64,000 bases of DNA. Source: JBDWFY01 sp039976075. GTDB taxonomy: Bacteria > Pseudomonadota > Alphaproteobacteria > Rhizobiales > Stappiaceae. The position numbers were made by a program, and so were the translations under genes. The notes below the pieces were generated by a model that was given only the letters and a program-made list of their open reading frames with translations, was not told the DNA's origin and searched no databases. The stretch spans positions 1,302,001 to 1,366,000 of the forward strand of contig JBDWFY010000001.1 in the NCBI GenBank assembly GCA_039976075.1, written 5' to 3'. Within the stretch, counting starts at the first letter, position 1, and each line of letters opens with the position of its first letter. Shown piece after piece: positions 17,301 to 25,880 of the stretch.

Positions 17301-19868
17301 AACGACGTCAAAAGTTGCTTCACTTCCCTCACCAAGTGCAGCGGGGTCAAACAGCGGTTTGATGCCAAGACGCGCCCGTGCCGGTTTTACGCCAAGATCC
17401 AGAGTTCTCTCGACACTGCGGCCCCCTGCATCCGTTAAACGGGTTACCAGATCGGCACGCCAGAGCTGTGTAGTCGAAGGCAAATCCGGCGATGCCAGCT
17501 CGAAAGAGAGCTTTCCTTCAGCATCTGTTTTCAAGTCTGGTGGAATGGATGTCGACACAGGTATTATCTGCTCGTCGGCCAACCCGAAAAAATACCCTTT
17601 ATGTGCATCAGGCCATGCCCTGGTCGGTTTCAGTCGCAATTCGCCTGCGAGTGTCTGGTCCGAAGCGGGTGAGCCGTAAAGATATTGCGCGTCGATGGAA
17701 ATGGTAACCGGCTCTGCGGATGACAGTGTTTTGTTGTCAGCCACCAGCTCGTAATCAACGCGCTCGGGCTCAAAATCTTCAACAAGGATGGTTTGCTCCG
17801 CCAACGCATCGCCTTTTGCGTCGAGCTTGGCCTCAATCGTCCACGGTCCTTGCATAGCCCCTGCGGGCAAGGAAAATGCGGTGCTGTATCCTCCGGCGCC
17901 GGCATCCTGCAGGGTTTGGCGCGCAAATTCGACGCCGTCCGGCCGTTTAAGCAGCAGTGTCAGCGGAACACCCACACGCGCCTGGGCCTGATCGTCTCGG
18001 ATCAACGCACTTGCATAAATGTCTGCACCCGGTCGGTAAACGCCGCGTTCGGTATAAAGGAAGACATCCTGCGGTCCCGGTGCTTCCCGACCTTCAACAC
18101 CACGATCACTTAAATCGAAGGGTGGACGATCAAGATCGAGAAATGCGTAATCTCCATCCGCCGTTTCGGAAACCAGGACAGCTGGTGCCAAGCCTCCCTT
18201 GCCCCGCGCCAAGCCCGGATCAAAGCGTAAATAACCTTTTTCATCCGTGCTTCCGCTACCTAATATTTCATTGTTCACCGCGACCAGGCGTAGATCGACA
18301 TCTTTAACAGGTGCGGCGCTTCCTAAAGAACGGACAAAGACATGGACGCCATCCTGTCCGGTAAATGCCGTAAGTCCCAGGTCCGAAACGATGAACCACT
18401 GCGTGGCAACTTGTCCCCATTGCTCCTGTGGACTTTCGTTTCGGGGCCGCACGGTCAGCACATAGGCCCCCGGGGCCGTTGCAAGTCCAATTTCCGCAAG
18501 CGGAATTGCGGTCGTTACGTCCTGATTGAGATCTCGGCGAACATCGACCTCTCCCTTCCACACAGCCGACCCAAATCTGTTCTCGATCTGATCAATCTGA
18601 TAGCTGCCAAGTTGTTTTAGGAAAGTATCGTCTTGCAGAAACGGTGCAATTCCCCTGTCGCCAATCCGGAATATACGCGCCTCGACTCTGGCCGTATTGA
18701 CGGTGACCACGGGAATGCTCGCATCTTTCCCCGCTGGAAGAACATAGGCTTGCCCGGCGAACCGGGCCGACGGCTGACGGTCACGAACGTAAATACTTAG
18801 ATCGCTGGATTTCTCAATGCGCTCACCTTCTAGGGAAGGGAGACCGGCACGGACCTTGATAATATACCGTTGGCCATGGGCAACACCATCAACACAGATT
18901 TGGGTGTCGTCAACATCAACGGTGGTCACTCCTTCACCCGCCACCTTTATAAAGTCAGCAAGCGTCGCGTCTGATTTTTGTAGTTTTTCAGAGAACAAAA
19001 GACAGATTCGTGGAGACACGGCATTTGAATCCACTTGATGGGACAGTATCCGGAAACCATGTTCGGCGATCAGCTGGTCATAGCGTGCCCGCAAATTCGG
19101 ATCGTCTTCGACCGCCAGTGCAGCGCGATAGGTCTTTATTGCCGGTTTCCAGATTTGTCGCTTGGCCAGCCCCTGTCCAAGCAGGCCCAGAGCGGTCAAC
19201 TGTTCGGATTTCGTTGCAGATCGCAGATAGGCATTGATCGCTCCGGATACCGCATCCTGTTCCATTTGCTGGCGCTGTCGCCAATCGTCCGGCTCGGCCG
19301 CGAGGGCTGCAGAAGAGAAATTGATCCACAAGCCAAAGGCTTCGGGTGTCAGGGCGAGAGCCTGGCCATAGAACTTCGCCGAGTCAGCATTTCTTCCCTG
19401 CTGGCGGGCTTGAAATGCCTGATCTACCAATTGTTGATGACTGCCGGTGCCTGGAAACTTCCGTGAGAGGGCCAATCCGAACCGCTGTGCATCATCGCGT
19501 ATTCCCTGTGGCAGGAAGGCCAGTTCCGCTTCGCGGTCAGCAGTAACGACCTCAGCACGGTTGTGCACATCAACCACACGCCCGGCAACAGCCCCTGGAA
19601 ACGTCTGAAGATCGCCGAAGTCACTCTTCATGAAGCACCAGTTTGCGCTGGTATTATATGTGAACGCCTGACAGATATTGTCGTCAAGGCAGGCCGTTTT
19701 GCAGGCCTCCAGGTCCACATCTTTCACGGTCTTGTAATCGGAACCGAAATAATCGGCATCAGGAACGGTAACGATGCGCCGTTCAACTGTTTGTGCCTGC
19801 ACGACACTCCCGACGACCAATAAAAACAATCCCGTAAATAGGAAATGGAACAGACTGCGCGTATTCAT
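14376..19868 (-). CDS. Bacterial alpha-2-macroglobulin with PAN domain
   Basis: Large periplasmic protease-trapping protein, 1,830 residues. A signal peptide (FLFTGLFLLVVGSVVQAQT) leads to a PAN/Apple domain with paired cysteines (DLEACKTACLDDNICQAF), then MG domains, the A2M domain with MTVAWSEKGVGHAEQD, the thioester motif CTEQ with C1380 in PYGCTEQL, and the helical thioester domain. The thioester would bind covalently to a protease that cuts the bait region. E. coli YfhM is a lipoprotein; here no lipobox cysteine follows the signal peptide, so it is probably soluble or held by the PAN domain. The ATG at 19868 has GGAGG upstream; the frame is open a little further. Operon with pbpC. Confidence 0.95.
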   Translation of the reverse strand: MNTRSLFHFLFTGLFLLVVGSVVQAQTVERRIVTVPDADYFGSDYKTVKDVDLEACKTACLDDNICQAFTYNTSANWCFMKSDFGDLQTFPGAVAGRVVDVHNRAEVVTADREAELAFLPQGIRDDAQRFGLALSRKFPGTGSHQQLVDQAFQARQQGRNADSAKFYGQALALTPEAFGLWINFSSAALAAEPDDWRQRQQMEQDAVSGAINAYLRSATKSEQLTALGLLGQGLAKRQIWKPAIKTYRAALAVEDDPNLRARYDQLIAEHGFRILSHQVDSNAVSPRICLLFSEKLQKSDATLADFIKVAGEGVTTVDVDDTQICVDGVAHGQRYIIKVRAGLPSLEGERIEKSSDLSIYVRDRQPSARFAGQAYVLPAGKDASIPVVTVNTARVEARIFRIGDRGIAPFLQDDTFLKQLGSYQIDQIENRFGSAVWKGEVDVRRDLNQDVTTAIPLAEIGLATAPGAYVLTVRPRNESPQEQWGQVATQWFIVSDLGLTAFTGQDGVHVFVRSLGSAAPVKDVDLRLVAVNNEILGSGSTDEKGYLRFDPGLARGKGGLAPAVLVSETADGDYAFLDLDRPPFDLSDRGVEGREAPGPQDVFLYTERGVYRPGADIYASALIRDDQAQARVGVPLTLLLKRPDGVEFARQTLQDAGAGGYSTAFSLPAGAMQGPWTIEAKLDAKGDALAEQTILVEDFEPERVDYELVADNKTLSSAEPVTISIDAQYLYGSPASDQTLAGELRLKPTRAWPDAHKGYFFGLADEQIIPVSTSIPPDLKTDAEGKLSFELASPDLPSTTQLWRADLVTRLTDAGGRSVERTLDLGVKPARARLGIKPLFDPAALGEGSEATFDVVLVSAEGQPIATKQAAWTLSKIETSYQWYRQDGRYSYESVSRKKRVANGTIDVAPLQPARISRPADWGRYVLEVTVQGDNATAASVEFNAGWYTASATVETPDVLEVALDKKSYRSGDTALLRLKPRFDGVALVNVVTDRLVYSDAVAVKAGDASVSLKVTDEWGVGAYVTAALYRPMDLEAKVMPSRSLGLQWLAVDPGKRHLQVSSRAPENILPRQTLSVPIEIADLVEGEQAYVTVAAVDVGILNLTGFESPAPDKWYFGQRKLGTEIRDLYGLLIDRMTGSRGRVRSGGDGGGLGIEGPPPTEKPLSLFSGIVSMDSDGKATVDFEIPDFNGSLRLMTVAWSEKGVGHAEQDIIVRDPVVMTASLPKFMAPGDRSRLFLTIDNVEGPDGNYDFLVESTDPIGLSTGTEKRALELNKGQKSSVLVPILAHHTGNADLTLTLTGPDNASYVKNLTLGIEDLQPEITRKSTFSLSANGGTVTVGGDLLTGLKSGSARVTLSSSAAGALDVVGLLEALDRYPYGCTEQLTSRALPLLYLNQVAQSAGVGTDSVLRERVQKAIIGVLGNQSSSGGFGLWSSYSESDLWLDSYVADFLGRAKQADYAVPSLAFEQALDNLQNRLAYASDFSDGGEGIAYALYVLAKNGKALVGDLRYYADTKLNDFASPLAKAQLGAGLALYGENQRADLSFNAALKALGSRRRTGYEADYGSSLRDMAGIVTLASETKPAGISLASVTQRLEKTYVATNNLSTQDMAWTLLAAHGLIEAGSQSKLSVNGVPAAGPLFEQSTGEDLGQKPIVVSNEGARSATLSVTVSGVPTVPEPAGGNGMTVTRALYSMDGTPLDLAAIRQNDRFVVVVKITANDQAAGRLLLVDRLPAGVSIDNPRLLQSGDVATLGWLQSSGSSTHTEFREDRFVVAFDRRSGDRPEVTYAYIARAVSPGDFMHPPATVEDMYRPEKAAWTATGRFTVLGPVR

Positions 19869-19950
19869 CAAATGCCTCCCGGAGGATCGATACCGACCTC
19901 CGCAACAATAAACCAAATGGCGATCAATCACGCCAAAAAATTCTGACCTA

Positions 19951-21087
19951 TCAAGCCTGGCTTGCCAACATGGCCTTAAAGCGCGACAGCGCTATGAACA
20001 AGATCGCTATTCCGATGCCGGCCATGATGAGAATGCGTGGCCATACAATAAACAGATCTGCCCCACGATAAAGCACAGCCTGTGCGAATGCGACGAAGTG
20101 AGTGGAAGGCACGGCCTGCATGACCGTCTGCAACCAGACAGGCATGCTCTCCATCGGCGTCATGGTTCCCGACAGCATGATCATGGTGACAAATACCGGT
20201 ATCGACAACAGACCGAATTGAGGCATCGATCGCGCAACTGTTGCCAGCAGGACCCCGAGCGATGTCACCGCGAACATGTAAATGCCGGCCCCAAACATGA
20301 ACAGCACTTTGGAGCCTGCGACCGGCACATTCATGAATATCTCGACCACAAAAAACAATGCTGCAATGGCTGCCGCCAGGACAACAACGCTATTGGCCCA
20401 TATTTTTGCAAACGCTATCTCGCTGGCCCGCACGGGCATCACCAGAAGATGTTCAATCGTTCCGTGCTCACGCTCGCGGATCACTGCCGCTCCGACCAGA
20501 ATTATCGTCAGGATTGTCAGGTTGTTGATAATTTGCATGACCGAAGTGAACCAGACCGCATCCATGTTCGGGTTGAAGAATGCTCGGATAACCGCGTTGA
20601 TCGGCGGCTTTGGCGCGCTTTTTCCGCTTTCATCCAAAAACAGATTCACTTCGTCCATAAGAATGGTCTGAATATAGCCGCTGCCCACGCCTGCCTGCGT
20701 CATGGCCGTTGCATCAGTATTGATCAGGACGCCCGGATTGCGGTTGTTCAGAACGTCTGCCTCAAACCGGGGCGGGATATTGACAACGAATGTGTACTCG
20801 CCCGCGTCCATCAGCCTGCCGACATCAGCGGCATCAACAACCACCACCGGCTTGAAGATCGGCTCGAGAAACGCATCCCGCAGGCGCGCTGATAGAACCG
20901 ACCTGTCATTATCGACAAAGGCGATCGTAGCGTTCTTGACATCCGTCTGCACACCGTTGGCGACAGCAACGATTGCAATTGAAAACGAGTAGATAATCAG
21001 GACGACCATGACACGGTCGCGGGAAAGGCTTGTGAACTCCTTCAGTCCCAGCCGAAATACATTTTTGAACCACTGTTCCATGCTCAT
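19951..21087 (-). CDS. ABC-2 type permease (YhhJ-like)
   Basis: Membrane subunit of an ABC exporter, 378 residues. One membrane helix near the N terminus (VMVVLIIYSFSIAIVAVA), an extracytoplasmic domain of about 150 residues with NIPPRFEADVLNNRNP, then five helices including the ABC2 signature region IREREHGTIEHLLVMP. The ATG at 21087 overlaps the stop of the ATPase gene by 4 bp (ATGA) and has AGGAGAA upstream; the longer frame to 21399 runs inside that gene and is not used. Third gene of the yhiI-rbbA-yhhJ type operon. Its paralogue is the permease half of the upstream protein, so the exporter is probably built from both. Confidence 0.92.
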   Translation of the reverse strand: MSMEQWFKNVFRLGLKEFTSLSRDRVMVVLIIYSFSIAIVAVANGVQTDVKNATIAFVDNDRSVLSARLRDAFLEPIFKPVVVVDAADVGRLMDAGEYTFVVNIPPRFEADVLNNRNPGVLINTDATAMTQAGVGSGYIQTILMDEVNLFLDESGKSAPKPPINAVIRAFFNPNMDAVWFTSVMQIINNLTILTIILVGAAVIREREHGTIEHLLVMPVRASEIAFAKIWANSVVVLAAAIAALFFVVEIFMNVPVAGSKVLFMFGAGIYMFAVTSLGVLLATVARSMPQFGLLSIPVFVTMIMLSGTMTPMESMPVWLQTVMQAVPSTHFVAFAQAVLYRGADLFIVWPRILIMAGIGIAILFIALSRFKAMLASQA

Positions 21088-23879
21088 TTCTCCTGTCCGG
21101 CCAGAAGCAGACGGGCGGCAAGCAGAAACAGAATCGCAAACAGTGCCAGAACGGCATATTGCGCAGGGAAAGCTTCTACACCCATATCTTTTGCGAATAC
21201 CCCGATACTGATTGTCTGGAACCAGCTCGACGGAAATCCATAACCAGCGACCTTCGCAGCGCCGACCATTGTCGATGCGGGGTATAAAAATCCCGAGAAA
21301 TTTATCGAAGGGATAACCGTCAAAATGGCAGCAGCAAATATAGCCGCCACCTGGGAACTGACGATCGAGGAAAGAAGAAGTCCGAATCCGGTTGAGCAAA
21401 AGACATAAAGCAGTGCCCCAAGTGTCAATGCAACGAAACTTCCTTTAACCGCCACCCCGAACAGGAACACAGCCATGAGCACCAGAGTCAGGAAACTCAC
21501 CATCCCAACGACGATATACGGCAGTTGTTTGCCAATCAGAAATTCGCCGACCGTCGCTGGCGATGCATAAAGGTTCAGAATCGACCCCATTTCCTTTTCG
21601 CGCACCACGCCGACCGCCGTCAGCATTGCCGGGATCATCATCAGAAGAAGCATAATGACGCCCGGTGTTATCGCAAAAACAGATTCAAACGATTGATTAT
21701 ATCGAAAACGCGGTATCGGGTTAATCGGCCCACCCGCTTGCGGTGAACCGGTTGTCTGCTCACTCAAGGTTTGCGCATAATCCTGGACGATCCCGCCGAT
21801 ATAACCGCTGATGGTTTCACCCCGAAACGGCACACTGCCGTCAATCATGAAATTCACTTCCGGCTGCCGGTTGTTCATCAGATCGATGCCATATCGGGGC
21901 GGAATGTCGATCACCAGATGCACAGTACCCTGCTTCAAGCGCCGCTGAGCCATCACCAGAGAGCTGACAGGCGCTTCCTGCACGAAATATTCGCTGCCGC
22001 CAAACGCATCGATAAACTGACGGCTGTAATAGCTTTGATCTCGATCCAGCACGGAAAAACTGAGATCCTTGACGTCAAACGAGATGCCAAGTGAGAAAGT
22101 GATCATCAGAATCATCGGTCCGAATACAGCAAAGGCCATACGGATCGGATCCCGAATGATCTCGACACTCTCACGTCGGGTGAATGCCCATACTCTGGAG
22201 AGAGAAGCAGTATGCCCGCTGGTCGCGGAATGAGCAGGCTCTCTGACATCTGCCGAAGTCGGGACCAATTGTGCCGTTACATTGACCCCATCATGCATGT
22301 CCTGGGGCTCATGTTCTTTCTGATCATCTTCCAGGTAACCGATAAAGGTCTCTTCAAGCGTGGGCACACCGCGCTGTTGCGTCAGGGCCTTCGGCTGCCC
22401 CACAGCAAGAACGCGTCCTGCATGCATCAGAGAGATGCGGTCACATCTCTCTGCCTCATTCATGAAGTGGGTTGAGACGAAAATCGTCACTCCCTTGTTG
22501 CGGGACAGGTCGATCAGATAACGCCAGAAAAGATCCCGGGCGGCAGGGTCTACGCCAGAAGTCGGCTCATCAAGAATAAGAACTTCCGGTTCATGTAAAA
22601 TGGCGGCTGCGAGCTGTAGCCGTTGGCGAATGCCCAGCGGCAAATCGGTGGGCGACAGCTTTGCAACGTCCTTCAATCCGAAATTATTCAGCGCGTCCTC
22701 TATACGCTGTGCTGCCAGTTTGTCATCGAGCTGATAAAGCTGGGCATGAAGCCGCAGATTGGCAATCACCGACAACTCTTCATAAAGCGAAAAGGCCTGT
22801 GATACGTAGCCAACCCGCTTGCGGACTGAAAGATCCCCGGCATCAATTGGTTTTCCCAGCAGATTGGCAGAGCCCTCACTGGCTTCCAACAGGCCGGTGA
22901 GCATCTTCATCGTTGTGGTCTTACCGCAGCCGTTGGAGCCCAAAAATCCGAATATTTCGCCCCGCTCAATTTCAAAACTGACGTGATCAACAGCAACAAA
23001 GGACCCGAAACGTCGTGTCAGCCCCGACGCTGTGATGGCGGGAGGACCATCAAGATCAGGTTTTGGGGGAATGACAAGTGGTCCCGAGTCTCCGCGTTTC
23101 TCCTCCGGCAACAAACTGACATACGCTTCTTCCAACGACGCACCGCCGGTCTGCTCAAGAATGTCGCCGGTCGCACCATCCGCCAAAACTCGCCCATCAT
23201 CCATGGCAATCAGACGGTCAAACCGCTCAGCTTCATTCATGTAAGCGGTTGCAACCAGCACACTCATTCGCGGACGGTCTGCCCGAATCTGGTCGACCAA
23301 TTCCCAAAACTGGCGGCGTGACAGCGGATCCACACCCGTCGTCGGTTCGTCCAGGATCAGAATATCCGGGTCATGAACCAGCGAGCAGCAAAGCCCCAGC
23401 TTCTGCTTCATCCCGCCCGACAGTTTCCCGGCTGGACGGTCGGGAAACGGTGCCAGACCCGTTGCGATCAAAAGCCGCTCGATACGCTGTTTGCGCGCAC
23501 GGGCATCCAGTCCGAACAGACGACCAAAAAAGTCTACATTTTCAAAGACCGACAGACTGGGATAGAGGTTTTTACCCAATCCCTGGGGCATGTAGGCAAT
23601 ACGAGGAGCAATCGCGGATCGGTGATCTGATTTGGCCAACGACCCCCCGAAAATATCGATGGTGCCCGCCTGAATTTTCTTTACACCGGCGATGAGAGAA
23701 AGAAGCGTGGACTTTCCCACACCATCGGGACCGACAAAGGCGAGCGTCTCTCCCTCCTTTACCTGGAAGGAAATACCCCGAAGGGCTGGGGATTGGCCAT
23801 ATTGATGAGCAATATCCGTGACTGTCAAAGCGACAGTGACATGTGATTTTTTCCGGCGATCTTCTGCCTCAATTGACAT
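21084..23879 (-). CDS. rbbA: ABC exporter: two ATPase domains fused to a permease (RbbA type)
   Basis: 931 residues. First ATPase about residues 14-245 (Walker A GPDGVGKST, signature LSGGMKQ, Walker B ILILDEPTTG). Second about residues 280-510 (Walker A GSNGCGKTT, Walker B VLILDEPTSG); its signature loop reads LPLGIRQRL in place of LSGGQ, so it is degenerate. Then an ABC-2 permease with a large extracytoplasmic domain and five C-terminal helices. This is the YhiH/RbbA architecture. E. coli RbbA has been called ribosome-associated, but the genomic setting with an HlyD adaptor and a second permease points to export of a drug, envelope compound or small protein. It overlaps hlyD by 11 bp and the next permease by 4 bp. 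Confidence 0.92.
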   Translation of the reverse strand: MSIEAEDRRKKSHVTVALTVTDIAHQYGQSPALRGISFQVKEGETLAFVGPDGVGKSTLLSLIAGVKKIQAGTIDIFGGSLAKSDHRSAIAPRIAYMPQGLGKNLYPSLSVFENVDFFGRLFGLDARARKQRIERLLIATGLAPFPDRPAGKLSGGMKQKLGLCCSLVHDPDILILDEPTTGVDPLSRRQFWELVDQIRADRPRMSVLVATAYMNEAERFDRLIAMDDGRVLADGATGDILEQTGGASLEEAYVSLLPEEKRGDSGPLVIPPKPDLDGPPAITASGLTRRFGSFVAVDHVSFEIERGEIFGFLGSNGCGKTTTMKMLTGLLEASEGSANLLGKPIDAGDLSVRKRVGYVSQAFSLYEELSVIANLRLHAQLYQLDDKLAAQRIEDALNNFGLKDVAKLSPTDLPLGIRQRLQLAAAILHEPEVLILDEPTSGVDPAARDLFWRYLIDLSRNKGVTIFVSTHFMNEAERCDRISLMHAGRVLAVGQPKALTQQRGVPTLEETFIGYLEDDQKEHEPQDMHDGVNVTAQLVPTSADVREPAHSATSGHTASLSRVWAFTRRESVEIIRDPIRMAFAVFGPMILMITFSLGISFDVKDLSFSVLDRDQSYYSRQFIDAFGGSEYFVQEAPVSSLVMAQRRLKQGTVHLVIDIPPRYGIDLMNNRQPEVNFMIDGSVPFRGETISGYIGGIVQDYAQTLSEQTTGSPQAGGPINPIPRFRYNQSFESVFAITPGVIMLLLMMIPAMLTAVGVVREKEMGSILNLYASPATVGEFLIGKQLPYIVVGMVSFLTLVLMAVFLFGVAVKGSFVALTLGALLYVFCSTGFGLLLSSIVSSQVAAIFAAAILTVIPSINFSGFLYPASTMVGAAKVAGYGFPSSWFQTISIGVFAKDMGVEAFPAQYAVLALFAILFLLAARLLLAGQEK

Positions 23880-24855
23880 CCGGCAATTTCACTTTCAGCG
23901 ATTCCGGCCATTTGGCGTCGGGATCAATCCGCACGTATCCATCGCCGGTCATCCCGGGTTTCACAAAATTCGCATATTTTTGAAGAAGGTCTTTGGGCAC
24001 TTGCAGCTTGAGCCGAAACATTAAAGTCTGCCGCTCCGACGTCGTCTCCACATATTTGGGTGTGAACTGGGCATCACCGGATACAAAAGAGATCGTTGCA
24101 GGAATGACGTATCCCTGGGCGGCGTCCAGCACGATGCGTGCTTCATCACCAAAAGCGACCCGGCCGACATAATCGGTGGGCAGAAAAAGTGTCATATAGG
24201 TGTTGGAAAGATCCAGCACCGTCAGAATACGGCCACCAGCACTCAACACTTCTCCCGGTTGAACAAGCCGATATTCAACCCGTCCGTTGATCGGCGAGTC
24301 CAGTGTCATCTCATCGATCTGCACCTGAACCTGCCTGGTGTCCGCTTCCGCCTGCAATTTGGACGCCTTTGACAAACCGACCTGCGCTTCAGCCGATTTT
24401 ACCGAAGCGGCATAGACATCCCGTTGCGCTTCACGCTGATCCACCGTCGATTGCGGTGTGTTATCGTTCTTGAGCAATTCCTTGGACCGGTCCAGTTGCA
24501 CCTGCGCCAATGTTAAATTGGCCTTCTCGATCTCAACCTGCGCTTCGGACTTGGTGATGTTTCCCGATGCCTGTTCGACACCCGCCTGCCCAGCTGCCAA
24601 CTGCGCTTCCAACTCGTTGACATCCATTTGAACCAGAACTTCACCGAGCTTGACGGTGTCCCCCTCATCCACGTTTATTTCGTTCACCCTGCCAGCGTAT
24701 TTCGTTGAGATATCAACTTTCTGGACTTCCATTCTGCCATTGACCCGGTAAAACCCCGTCGGCGTCGCCTCAGCAGTTACTTTTTGCCAGTAAAAATAGC
24801 CGACTGTTCCACCAGCCAACACCGCACAGGCCACAATTACGGGAAGGATGCGCAT
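23869..24855 (-). CDS. HlyD family periplasmic adaptor
   Basis: Membrane-fusion protein of an ABC exporter, 328 residues. One N-terminal membrane anchor (VIVACAVLAGGTVGYFYW), a biotinyl-lipoyl-like half (GRVNEINVDEGDTVKLGEVL), a long alpha-helical hairpin of about residues 85-180 rich in Ala, Gln and Glu, then the second lipoyl half with DSPINGRVEYRLVQPGE and a beta-barrel. It bridges the inner-membrane pump to an outer-membrane channel that is not encoded here. First gene of the exporter operon; AAGGA precedes the ATG. E. coli YhiI is the closest named relative by architecture. Confidence 0.93.
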   Translation of the reverse strand: MRILPVIVACAVLAGGTVGYFYWQKVTAEATPTGFYRVNGRMEVQKVDISTKYAGRVNEINVDEGDTVKLGEVLVQMDVNELEAQLAAGQAGVEQASGNITKSEAQVEIEKANLTLAQVQLDRSKELLKNDNTPQSTVDQREAQRDVYAASVKSAEAQVGLSKASKLQAEADTRQVQVQIDEMTLDSPINGRVEYRLVQPGEVLSAGGRILTVLDLSNTYMTLFLPTDYVGRVAFGDEARIVLDAAQGYVIPATISFVSGDAQFTPKYVETTSERQTLMFRLKLQVPKDLLQKYANFVKPGMTGDGYVRIDPDAKWPESLKVKLPDVN

Positions 24856-25064
24856 GGGTGTCCTTTCTTGCCGCCGCTACCAAATCTGATTTGAAACAAC
24901 TGTCCCTTGGACATGGCAGTCAAAACGGAATCTGCAATCGTAAAAGCAATAACAGGGTTTCAAATCGGGAACAGCCCGAAAAAAAAATCTCATTTCAGGA
25001 CAGAAATTTTCCTCAACGTCACTTTGGACCTAAAATATAGTCAATCCGACACTCATATAAATCG

Positions 25065-25106
25065 ATTACGCATATTCAAGAGGAGAATTTAACTATAATT
25101 ACGCAT
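25065..25106 (+). repeat. Two ATTACGCAT direct repeats, possible enhancer sites
   Basis: ATTACGCAT occurs at 25065-25073 and 25098-25106, 33 bp apart, about three helical turns. Both lie 35-75 bp upstream of the sigma-54 promoter at 25140, a usual place for enhancer-binding protein sites. They do not match the LuxO operator. The rest of the 24856-25191 gap is AT-rich and holds no gene. Confidence 0.35.
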
Positions 25107-25139
25107 TAATTTTAGTAAAACGCTTGTTATCGGTACTAA

Positions 25140-25155
25140 TGGCACCCACTTTGCT
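25140..25155 (+). promoter_or_regulatory. Sigma-54 promoter of the HAD-like gene
   Basis: TGGCACCCACTTTGCT matches the sigma-54 consensus TGGCAC-N5-TTGCW at every defined position, with the correct spacing of the -24 and -12 elements. Transcription would start near 25165, leaving a leader of about 26 nt before the ATG at 25192. A sigma-54 activator of the LuxO type is encoded next to this gene, convergently. Confidence 0.75.
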
Positions 25156-25191
25156 TTGTCTGGATCAAAGTATTTTTACCAGGTGGGATTT

Positions 25192-25800
25192 ATGTCTGAT
25201 ATTGTTTACCTAATGAACGTTGACGAAACACCGGCCAGTGGCGAAACACTTCTCAACACGCGGGCAATGAGTGACCATATTCTTGAGTGGGTAAATCGAA
25301 AAGTCGTTTACCTGACGAGCGATGACACCATTGAACGGCTGGTCAATCGCGTCCCGGGGCACCTCATGCGAAGAACGGCCGGTGCGTTCACATGTGGCGG
25401 AACCGAATTCTGGATGCATGGCGAACGTGTATGGGTCCACCCTCACTCCTTTTCTTCCGAAACGTTGGAAGCAATTCAAATCATTATAGACGACCATTTT
25501 CCGGAATATTCCAACAGCCTTGAACTGACAAACCGCCCGGGGCTGATAAACGCCTCGTTAATCGCACGTCATGCCTCGCTCAAGGACAGGCAGTCGTTTG
25601 GCCTCTATGACGAAGAACATGATGTGCGCAAGCGCATCGCAGATCTTCTGAGCGAACAACTTCCACAATATAAAATTCGGATAGCGGGCGAAGTCAGTCT
25701 CGACATCTTCCCACACTCGGAGCCTTACGAGGCCGTTCGCCAATTCGTTACGGAGCGGCATCGTGGCGCCTCAATCGGTCACTTGCATCCCTTTACCTGA
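25192..25800 (+). CDS. Phosphomannomutase-like HAD protein, nucleophile lost
   Basis: 202 residues, cytoplasmic. The C-terminal half resembles eukaryotic-type phosphomannomutase: NASLIARHASLKDRQSF and a following IRIAGEVSLDIFPHSEPY correspond to the cap/core segments NVSPIGR and SIGGQISFDVFP. The N-terminal half has a HAD layout, but the catalytic loop DxDGT reads N9-V-D11-E-T, so the nucleophile aspartate is asparagine while the acid/base aspartate remains. TSDDT stands where the second HAD motif is expected. This predicts a weak or dead phosphotransferase, perhaps a binding or regulatory protein. AGGTGG precedes the ATG at 25192. Expressed from a sigma-54 promoter; convergent with luxO. Confidence 0.7.
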   Translation: MSDIVYLMNVDETPASGETLLNTRAMSDHILEWVNRKVVYLTSDDTIERLVNRVPGHLMRRTAGAFTCGGTEFWMHGERVWVHPHSFSSETLEAIQIIIDDHFPEYSNSLELTNRPGLINASLIARHASLKDRQSFGLYDEEHDVRKRIADLLSEQLPQYKIRIAGEVSLDIFPHSEPYEAVRQFVTERHRGASIGHLHPFT

Positions 25801-25880
25801 AGGGACGACAACCCTCTGGCCCACGCGGACAGGGGGTATCTCCCACCGGAGCACTCCCGGTCGAGTTGATCGCTACACGA

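Noticed and set aside
24925..24937. ACGGAATCTGCAA as a LuxO operator for the HAD-like gene
   Set aside because: Only one half-site (TGCAA) matches; three mismatches in the other half.
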